64,000 nucleotides of DNA, taken from the NCBI RefSeq assembly GCF_900168115.1, contig NZ_FUZC01000014.1, positions 19,036 through 83,035 of the forward strand. The letters are read 5' to 3'. Shown here piece by piece: positions 58,649-64,000 of the stretch (positions within the stretch are counted from its first letter, which is position 1; every line of letters begins with the position of its first letter). Made by a program: the position numbers and the translations under genes. This stretch comes from Salegentibacter salinarum (GTDB lineage: Bacteria > Bacteroidota > Bacteroidia > Flavobacteriales > Flavobacteriaceae). Below the pieces are notes generated by a model that saw nothing but the letters and a program-made list of their open reading frames with translations, was not told where the DNA came from and did no database searches.

Positions 58649-59311
58649 ATGACAACAAAACTTATTGCCCCATCTATTCTTGCTGCCGATTTCGGGAATC
58701 TTCAGCGTGATATTGAAATGGTTAACAAAAGTGAGGCCGACTGGTTTCATATTGATATCATGGATGGCGTTTTTGTACCGAATATTTCTTACGGAATGCC
58801 GGTACTGCAGGCTATTACCAAACATGCCGAAAAAACGATTGATGTTCACCTCATGATCGTTGATCCCGATAGGTATATCAAGGAATTTGCAAAACTGGGA
58901 GCCGATAACCTTACCGTTCATTACGAAGCCTGCACACATTTACACCGTACGCTACAGGCAATAAAAGCTGAAGGTATGCAAGCGGGAGTAGCGATAAATC
59001 CGCATACAAGTGTAGATCTATTGAAAGATGTGATTCAGGATATCGACATAGTATGTATAATGAGTGTAAATCCTGGTTTTGGCGGACAAAGTTTTATTGA
59101 GAATACCTACCATAAAATTCAGCGTTTAAAGGAGCTTATTGTAACACATAATGCTTCTACTTTAATTGAAATTGATGGTGGCGTAACTAATGAAAATGCT
59201 TCTCAACTAATAAAAGCCGGTGCCGATGTTTTAGTGGCCGGGAGCTATGTTTTTAAAGCTGAAGATCAACTGGAAACCATAAAAGACTTAAGACAACTTG
59301 CAAACTCCTAA
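58649..59311 (+). CDS. rpe: Ribulose-phosphate 3-epimerase
   Basis: A 220-residue TIM-barrel enzyme that interconverts ribulose 5-phosphate and xylulose 5-phosphate. Signatures: APSILAADFGNL, WFHIDIMDGVFVPNISYG, DVHLMIVDP, MSVNPGFGGQSFI and EIDGGV. The ATG at 58649 places the family N terminus at MTTKLIAPSI; the frame eight codons longer is not conserved. Its 3' end overlaps the TTG-started YpdA gene by 14 bases. Confidence 0.96.
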   Translation: MTTKLIAPSILAADFGNLQRDIEMVNKSEADWFHIDIMDGVFVPNISYGMPVLQAITKHAEKTIDVHLMIVDPDRYIKEFAKLGADNLTVHYEACTHLHRTLQAIKAEGMQAGVAINPHTSVDLLKDVIQDIDIVCIMSVNPGFGGQSFIENTYHKIQRLKELIVTHNASTLIEIDGGVTNENASQLIKAGADVLVAGSYVFKAEDQLETIKDLRQLANS

Positions 59312-60281
59312 GAATACTTACGATGTTATAATTATTGGCGGTGGGCCAATTGGTATTGCCTGCGCCCTGGAAGCCGAAAAGAAAAATCTTTCTTATCTCA
59401 TCCTGGAAAAAGGCTGCCTGGTAAATTCGTTGTACCACTACCCTACCAATATGACATTCTTTTCTACTTCAGAAAAACTGGAGTTGAATGGAATTCCGTT
59501 TATCAGTAATAATCCAAAGCCCAGAAAAGCTGAAGCTCTGGAGTATTACCGAAGGATAGCGACTTCAAATGAACTTAACATCAATTTATTTGAAAAGGTT
59601 ACTGGAGTAGAATCTAAAGACAATTTTCATAAAGTAAGTACGACAAAAAACAATTACACCGCTAAAAATGTAGTGGTTGCCACAGGATTCTATGATATCC
59701 CGAATTACCTGAATATTCCCGGGGAAGATTTGCCAAAAGTGGCTCATTATTACGGCGATCCTCATTATTATGCCACTTTAAAAACCATAGTAGTGGGCGC
59801 CAGCAATTCTGCTGTAGATGCTGCTTTAGAGATATATAGAAAAGGCGGCGAAGTTACTATGATCGTCAGAAAAGAAGAAATTGGAAGAAGAGTGAAATAC
59901 TGGGTACGCCCCGATATTGATAACCGAATTAAAGAAGGAAATATCAAAGCGCTTTTCAACGCTAAGCTAAAGGAAATACGAGAAACCGAAGTGGTTATCG
60001 AGACTCCCGATGGAGAACAAACCCTGGAAAACGATTTTGTGTTGATGCTCACCGGATATCGCCCAAACTTTGAATTTCTAAAAAAGATGGGTATTAAATT
60101 ATCTGATGACGGCAGAAAAATTCCGCAATATGACCAGGAAACCATGGAAACTAATGTCCAGGGAATCTATCTTGCAGGAGTTATCTGTGGTGGTGTAGAA
60201 ACCCATAAATGGTTTATAGAAAACTCCAGGGTACACGCCAAAATGATCATGGGAGATTTAGCCAAAAAATTTGAAGCTTAA
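59298..60281 (+). CDS. YpdA-type thiol-disulfide flavoprotein reductase
   Basis: A 327-residue FAD/NADPH oxidoreductase of the YpdA (putative bacillithiol disulfide reductase) family. FAD motif DVIIIGGGPIGIACALEAEKK, the conserved Cys in EKGCLVNSLYHYP, the NADPH motif TIVVGASNSAVDAALEIYRKGG, and the C-terminal GIYLAGVICGGVETHKWFIENSR are clear. The start codon is TTG inside the 3' end of rpe; no in-frame ATG lies upstream of the FAD motif, so coupled translation is likely. Some Bacteroidota make bacillithiol; no synthesis genes are in this window. Confidence 0.92.
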   Translation: MQTPKNTYDVIIIGGGPIGIACALEAEKKNLSYLILEKGCLVNSLYHYPTNMTFFSTSEKLELNGIPFISNNPKPRKAEALEYYRRIATSNELNINLFEKVTGVESKDNFHKVSTTKNNYTAKNVVVATGFYDIPNYLNIPGEDLPKVAHYYGDPHYYATLKTIVVGASNSAVDAALEIYRKGGEVTMIVRKEEIGRRVKYWVRPDIDNRIKEGNIKALFNAKLKEIRETEVVIETPDGEQTLENDFVLMLTGYRPNFEFLKKMGIKLSDDGRKIPQYDQETMETNVQGIYLAGVICGGVETHKWFIENSRVHAKMIMGDLAKKFEA

Positions 60282-60345
60282 AGATTTATTTCTATCAATA
60301 TAGAATCAAGAATATCTCGAAACTTCAATTTGGCTATATCTGACC
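60278..60345 (-). pseudogene. Remnant of a RelE/ParE-type toxin gene
   Basis: Within and after the end of the antitoxin gene, the shifted minus-strand frame reads QKIIWSDIAKLKFRDILDSI and stops at 60278, the end of the convergent YpdA gene. The pattern IxWSDxAKxxLRDIxDYI is that of the first helix of RelE/ParE toxins. There is no start codon, and the remaining ~70 residues are missing, so the toxin is lost. Confidence 0.6.
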
Positions 60346-60584
60346 AAATTATTTTTTGTTAGCCATTCTTTCATTTCATTAATTACAGATTCATTGCTTG
60401 AAAACTGACCGTTTTTTATTTGTTTTCTACCTATTGTAATTGCATCTTTTTGCTCAGAGGATAATTGAAATAATTCCTGTTCGGATGCATCAAATATAGT
60501 CTGAAGAGCTTTTAAGAAGTTTAAATCTTTGGAATCCTTAATTCTTGAAATCAAGGTGTTTTTTATTTGAGCAGTCATATCCAT
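60306..60584 (-). CDS. RelB-like antitoxin with read-through C-terminal tail
   Basis: A 92-residue protein resembling addiction-module antitoxins: LSSEQKDAITIGRKQIKNGQFSSNESVINEMKEWL is the usual C-terminal half (SxEQKxAIxxGxxQIxNGExxxxxEVxxEMKEWL). The last part, NNLVRYSQIEVSRYS, is not antitoxin-like. It is the toxin-coding DNA read in the other frame, so the original stop has been lost. The partner toxin is broken (see 60278). No promoter box was found. Confidence 0.7.
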   Translation of the reverse strand: MDMTAQIKNTLISRIKDSKDLNFLKALQTIFDASEQELFQLSSEQKDAITIGRKQIKNGQFSSNESVINEMKEWLTKNNLVRYSQIEVSRYS

Positions 60585-60763
60585 TTCAATCCAATTTTTG
60601 CCTTTTATGAATAGTAGTGATTTTTGTTCAATGCTCTAATTTTTGAGTATGAGTTTTTATGTTTGCTAATATCCCGGGGTGAGTAGATATTAAGAACCTC
60701 TATCCACAGAATTACAAAAAATTACAGCTGAGTAAATAAAAAAATATAGCTTAAAAAAATTAT
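60585..60763. other. Intergenic region between the two toxin-antitoxin remnants
   Basis: About 180 AT-rich bases. I see nothing recognisable. Confidence 0.3.
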
Positions 60764-60903
60764 TTAAGACTTACAAGGGGTACTTAGCCGATTGGATACA
60801 TCGTAACATTTGTCAGCTTAATTTCCCGACCAATTTTCTAGCGTATTTTCCCAAATACCATTTAATCCGCCACGGTTTTGTTGTTCATTTTGTATTTAGC
60901 CAT
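60764..60903 (-). pseudogene. Broken ParE toxin gene
   Basis: The ATG at 60903 overlaps the parD remnant stop by eight bases (ATGGCTAA). It opens MAKYKMNNKTVAD, then a frameshift; the next frame reads LNGIWENTLENWSGN, TAA where family members usually have a Gln codon, then ADKCYDVSNRLS. ParE toxins have this order (xxxAxxDLxxIWxYTxxxWSxxQAxxYY). With a frameshift, a stop and only about 45 codons, it is not functional. Confidence 0.72.
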
Positions 60904-61142
60904 TCTTTTTGCATTTAGCTTTTAATTCCTCAAGATTTTTTTTCGGGTCGAAATCGTGATCAATTTCGCTATCAATTCCTTCTTGAATAGCATTTCTTAG
61001 CGCAATTACTTTACTTTCCTCATTTTCTAAAAGTCGAAGGCCATCTCTCATTACTTAACTTACATTTTTATATCGCCCTGCAGAAGCTTGGGTTTGTACA
61101 AACTGGTCAAATAATTCCCAGCGATATTGATGGATGTTTCAT
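60896..61142 (-). pseudogene. Broken ParD antitoxin gene
   Basis: From the ATG at 61142 the frame reads KHPSISLG, shifts near 61115, then reads FDQFVQTQASAGRYKNVS, TAA in place of the usual Glu, and VMRDGLRLLENEESKVIALRNAIQEGID ... FDPKKNLEELKAKCKKNG to the stop at 60896. This is the full ribbon-helix-helix plus tail layout of ParD (about 80 residues) with one frameshift and one nonsense change. It abuts the AbiEii gene. Confidence 0.78.
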
Positions 61143-62153
61143 TTATTCAAATTTCAATGCGTTGTATTCCTGGATTGCTTGCTTAACGGTTTCCAATAGG
61201 TCTGTAAAACTTGGGCTGTCTTCTGGAATCATATTGGTTTGCATCGTTTTATAATCGTCTTCCCAAGCTTTTATAAAATCGTCTGGTGGAATAATGTTTA
61301 AGTTTGGTGGATATAATGTATTATAATCTACGCCACGCATTCCATTAAATCTTTCTCTGTGCTCAATAATGGAAACTATTAATTCTTGGCCGTAGGCTTT
61401 GTCTTTATGTTCGCTATTGTAGATTTTTGTAATATCGTACAAATGCCTGCTTAATCGTTCTACACGTATTTTATAATTAGGCTTTTTAAACTCTTCGTGC
61501 AACAAAAATAGTTTCTCTAAATAAGTACGCTCTGGATTTACACAGAGTACAGTTATGGGCGAATCGGCAAATGGACGACTAGGAAATTGTTCACCTACAA
61601 ATGATATGATTTTGCAATTTGTAAAGGGGTCTTTTAATGCGCGACTGCCCAATTCTACCTTTACTCTTGGTAAAACATATTCTGAATGTTCTGTAACCGC
61701 AGGATAATAGATTAAAATAGATACTGGGTCTTGGTCGCTATCACCTAAATTTTCAAAATCGAAAGTAACGTTTGTATAGCCCTTTTCTGCGAATGCTTTT
61801 TGTAAGGCTTCATAAAATGTAGTGGTAACAAACTCAAAAGATTTTTCTCTCAATTTTTTTACTTGCGATTTGCTAATCAAACCACCAGCAAAACCTAAAT
61901 ATTCTCTGTTTAGGGCTAAATCTATATCTTCAGAAAAGCGGTTGATTAACTGCCACGCTTTACTTAATGACGTACCGCCTTTGAATAATAAATGTTCGGC
62001 AAACTCTAATTGAGAAAAGATAATATCAAGGGTTTGTACTACCCACCAATCTTTTTCTAGAGCATATACAGGCAAGCCTTTTTGTTGCGCTACCGCAGTA
62101 AAAATCTCTGCCTTTTCTGCATCTTTTAATTTATAAAACTCTTGGGCTGCCAT
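61143..62153 (-). CDS. AbiEii/AbiGii-type nucleotidyltransferase toxin
   Basis: A 336-residue DNA polymerase beta-like nucleotidyltransferase, the toxin of AbiE type IV toxin-antitoxin and phage abortive infection systems. Catalytic motifs: LLFKGGTSLSKAW (GS/GGTSLSK) and SEDIDLAL (DxD) near residues 60-80. Further family blocks are SRPFADSPITVLCVNPERTYLEKLFLLHEEF and RHLYDI (about 200-250). The gene is intact and directly follows its antitoxin (stop and start adjacent). Confidence 0.9.
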   Translation of the reverse strand: MAAQEFYKLKDAEKAEIFTAVAQQKGLPVYALEKDWWVVQTLDIIFSQLEFAEHLLFKGGTSLSKAWQLINRFSEDIDLALNREYLGFAGGLISKSQVKKLREKSFEFVTTTFYEALQKAFAEKGYTNVTFDFENLGDSDQDPVSILIYYPAVTEHSEYVLPRVKVELGSRALKDPFTNCKIISFVGEQFPSRPFADSPITVLCVNPERTYLEKLFLLHEEFKKPNYKIRVERLSRHLYDITKIYNSEHKDKAYGQELIVSIIEHRERFNGMRGVDYNTLYPPNLNIIPPDDFIKAWEDDYKTMQTNMIPEDSPSFTDLLETVKQAIQEYNALKFE

Positions 62154-62750
62154 TTACAATGCTTTTGCCATTATTTCTGCTATCCATTGTGGTGCTAACC
62201 AAATGTCGTGTTTTAAATTTTGCTTATCTTCTTTTAATAATAAGCTTTGTATTTTTTCTAATTCTTGGGGCGTAGCCTTGTCCTTACCAATATCTTTTAA
62301 AGCTTGTACCACCAATTTGCTTATCTCGCCTTTTAGCGCCAAATTTTTAGGTGTTGTTTTTTTAAACTGTATGGTGCGCTTGCCAATTTGGATGGTTCTG
62401 GGTGAACCATCTGTTAAGTACACAATGCGTAATGGCACTTGGGTAGATAAGCCCAAAGCGTTTTGCGCTTGTGCTCCTGTAGGTAATAAACGTGCCTTAT
62501 CTCTTTTAGCAATAGCAATAGCTACTTCTTCAGCATCTGGCAATACGTCTTGATTAAGCAACTTACTAAATGTTGGTTTAGCATAAATACCTCTTGCTAA
62601 ACGACTTATTTTTTTTGCTTTTACCAAACGATGCAGTGCGGTATGTACTGCGCCATTGCTACCGAGGCCTAAAAAATCTTCTATAAACAGAATTGCACCA
62701 GGCTTGTTATCATTTACTTGTTCTGTAACTTTATCATCTACACTTCGCAT
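62154..62750 (-). CDS. AbiEi-like antitoxin / transcriptional regulator (DUF6088 type)
   Basis: A 198-residue protein with an N-terminal winged-helix domain (FIEDFLGLGSNGAVHTALHRLVKAKKISRLARGIYAKP, about 25-65) and a C-terminal antitoxin domain (about 85-198, PLRIVYLTDGSPRTIQIGKRTIQFKK). AbiEi proteins repress their own operon and neutralise AbiEii. The ATG is only four bases after a -7 box on the minus strand (62755-62762), which implies a nearly leaderless mRNA. Confidence 0.88.
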   Translation of the reverse strand: MRSVDDKVTEQVNDNKPGAILFIEDFLGLGSNGAVHTALHRLVKAKKISRLARGIYAKPTFSKLLNQDVLPDAEEVAIAIAKRDKARLLPTGAQAQNALGLSTQVPLRIVYLTDGSPRTIQIGKRTIQFKKTTPKNLALKGEISKLVVQALKDIGKDKATPQELEKIQSLLLKEDKQNLKHDIWLAPQWIAEIMAKAL

Positions 62751-62754
62751 AACA

Positions 62755-62762
62755 CAAATATA
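62755..62762 (-). promoter_or_regulatory. -7 promoter box of the abiE-type operon
   Basis: The minus strand reads TATATTTG, a TAnnTTTG match, ending four bases before the ATG of the antitoxin gene. The transcript would start at or next to the start codon. Confidence 0.55.
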
Positions 62763-62862
62763 ATATTTTGTAATTTAATTAAAAATATTTGCGAGTTATT
62801 TATGCTATGAAACTTACAGATATGTACTCTTTAATAATAAAACGCACCGTGTGTTTGTAATA

Positions 62863-62973
62863 CTATTTGTGTATGCGTCCGTCTAAGTGCATCCTTTCTG
62901 AGAATTCGATGATCATTCCTTTTTTGCTATAGTGCATTAATCTTTTACAGGACAGTCTTGATTCATTATATTC
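62863..62973 (-). pseudogene. 3' exon of an unidentified gene interrupted by group II introns
   Basis: Directly after the 3' end of the first intron the minus strand is open for 36 codons: EYNESRLSCKRLMHYSKKG then MIIEFSERMHLDGRIHK, and a TAG at 62863-62865. The reading frame, and the lack of any start before the intron edge, suggest the C terminus of a longer protein. I do not recognise the family. The 5' exon would lie beyond 64000. Confidence 0.45.
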
Positions 62974-63640
62974 AATTGAGTAGGAAGATAGGGATTAATT
63001 CCCTATCTGTCCTCTCACACCACGCGTACGTACGGTTCTCGTATACGGCGGTTCCTTGCTTTGGCATCCTTTGGATGTGTGGATGTTGTTTTCAGTTATC
63101 CCGTTGGGTGATCATCACTCTTACCTATTCTTCGGATTCCGTCCTATTCTTATGGTAAGGAGTCTCTGTTTTGAGCATCTGATAATTTAAAACCATTAGG
63201 TAACATTCATTTACTATCCGACTGCAAGGTTTGACCCTTCGTCATCCTTCGAGACTTCCGTCTTACCTTTATCAGGAGACGGCTCGTAGAGTGGCTACTA
63301 TGGTCGCTGCTGACTTCTCACGGCAAGCTTTACTCCGTGCTTCCAAAAAAAAACGGCTGCACGTCCACGAGACCTCCCCGGGTAAGAACAATAACTTTCA
63401 TCCCATATACCTGCTGCATTTACCCCAGAGACCCCGTGCAGTAACGGACTTTGATTTGTTATGCAATCTCATCCGGTCTCCATAGGCCTTATATGCAGTT
63501 TCTGTTCGTCAGGCCGGGAATTTGCTCCAGGCTTCCTTCAGATTCCACCTCGCAGTGGACACCCTTGCCTTTTGCTAACACTTCCTACTGCCAAGCGTGT
63601 TCGGGACTTGCACCCTATAGTTATTGCCCATGCCGGGCAC
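62974..63640 (-). mobile_element. ORF-less group II intron
   Basis: A 667-base ribozyme on the minus strand. The 5' end is GTGCCCGGCATGGGC (63640 downwards). Domain V lies at 63019-63052 with arms ACCGC...GTGGT and the CGTAT..ACG region. Domain VI is a stem of GATAGGG and CCCTATC (62986-63008), followed by CCTACTCAATT at the 3' end. No reverse transcriptase lies inside, so it must be moved or spliced by a protein from elsewhere. Domain V has an extra base compared with the neighbouring intron (about 63024). Plus-strand frames in this region are shadows of the ribozyme. Confidence 0.75.
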
Positions 63641-64000
63641 AATCGGGTAGAAAGGTAAGGATTATTTCCCTACCTGTCCTCCCACACCACCCAGCATACG
63701 GTTCCGTACTGGGCGGTTCCCTAATTTACGTTCTAACTTTAAGGTAATAGTCCAGAAGAGAAGTGTAACCAGCCTGTCTCAGTCTGTGGATGGTAATAGT
63801 CCTTTTGAGGATAAAGCTGTTAGCTGTATGCCAGTAGCTTTTCCTCGTGTTGGCATATTCCCACGCTTTCCACTTGTTCAGGCCAAGCTTGATAAGCATC
63901 TTTCCTTTCGTGCGGATGCGTTTCCATTGTTTCCAGATACACATCCTTAGACGTCGACGGTACCAGCGATCTATGTTTCTCAGCAGGCTTTTTATATCTG
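63641..64000 (-). mobile_element. Group II intron with reverse transcriptase (3' part, runs off window)
   Basis: The 3' end of a second group II intron on the minus strand. Domain V at 63686-63717 pairs ACCGCCCAG with CTGGGTGGT, closes with TACG-GAAC-CGTA and has a two-base bulge; the triad region is C-G-C with a G:U pair. Domain VI is AGGTAGGG paired with CCTTACCT (63653-63675), and the end is CTACCCGATT. It abuts the 5' GTGCC of the ORF-less intron with no base between. The intron's 5' part is beyond the window. Confidence 0.8.
63726..64000 (-). CDS. ltrA: Group II intron reverse transcriptase/maturase (C-terminal part)
   Basis: The last 91 residues of an intron-encoded protein, open to the window edge. 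DIKSLLRNIDRWYRRRLRM-like maturase residues precede CIWKQWKRIRTKGKMLIKLG, KAWEYANTRKSYWHTA and the end RQAGYTSLLDYYLKVRT. WxRRRLRxxxWKQWKR and the SLxDYY end belong to domain X and the C-terminal region of bacterial group II intron proteins, which help splicing and reverse-splicing of the intron RNA. No HNH endonuclease domain follows the visible C terminus. Confidence 0.9.
   Translation of the reverse strand, partial: DIKSLLRNIDRWYRRRLRMCIWKQWKRIRTKGKMLIKLGLNKWKAWEYANTRKSYWHTANSFILKRTITIHRLRQAGYTSLLDYYLKVRT

Noticed and set aside
62958..63747. Plus-strand open frames (62958-63158, 63231-63485, 63451-63747, 63461-63658) that look like small proteins
   Set aside because: They lie antisense to the group II intron ribozymes and carry no protein family features; they are shadows of structured RNA.

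Overview
The window looks like a chromosomal segment of a marine-type member of the Flavobacteriaceae (Bacteroidota). Evidence read from the sequence: promoters with the Bacteroidota -7 box TAnnTTTG, a short primary sigma factor, type IX secretion components (Plug, PorT) with very large C-terminally sorted surface proteins, a Na+-pumping NADH dehydrogenase, SprB-type repeats, and moderately AT-rich DNA. The genus is not determined here.

Layout. 1-5538 (minus): Na+-NQR operon nqrABCDEF, with nqrF cut by the window edge. 5709-10955: T9SS plug protein, DUF3667 membrane protein, apaG, an NRDE protein and pruA. 11547-27162: two giant paralogous T9SS-exported surface proteins (2939 and 2123 residues) in tandem, each with the same type of promoter and leader. 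27159-30322: rsmG, a fatty acid desaturase and a class I aminotransferase. 30750-34183: a patchy accessory stretch with secreted proteins, a lipoprotein, an N-terminally short ASCH protein, an AT-rich acetyltransferase and an attC-like palindromic element. 34606-47332: mainly core genes (trkH, trkA, ubiE, porT, an rRNA methyltransferase, a TamA-like protein, fbaA, accD, rpsO, pnp).

47462-51696 (minus) holds two versions of an ArsR / SRPBCC / DoxX module; the one at lower coordinates ends in two broken genes. 52420-53864 is a cobalamin riboswitch that controls a single lipoprotein. rpoD, a small lipoprotein, an SDR/FAD oxidoreductase pair, a BLUF photoreceptor, rpe and a YpdA-like reductase follow up to 60281.

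60278-64000 is the most unusual part. A RelB-type antitoxin gene is fused by read-through to the reading frame of a broken toxin. Beside it is a ParDE module with stops and frameshifts in both genes, then an intact AbiEi/AbiEii pair. Next come two group II introns placed head to tail with no exon between them. The first is ORF-less and carries an extra base in its domain V. The second carries a reverse transcriptase that runs off the window. The intron pair interrupts a minus-strand gene whose last 36 codons are visible.

Functional links: Plug and PorT belong to the machinery that would export the two giant proteins. Na+-NQR, Trk K+ uptake and ubiE (menaquinone) fit a marine, menaquinone-based respiratory chain with sodium bioenergetics.
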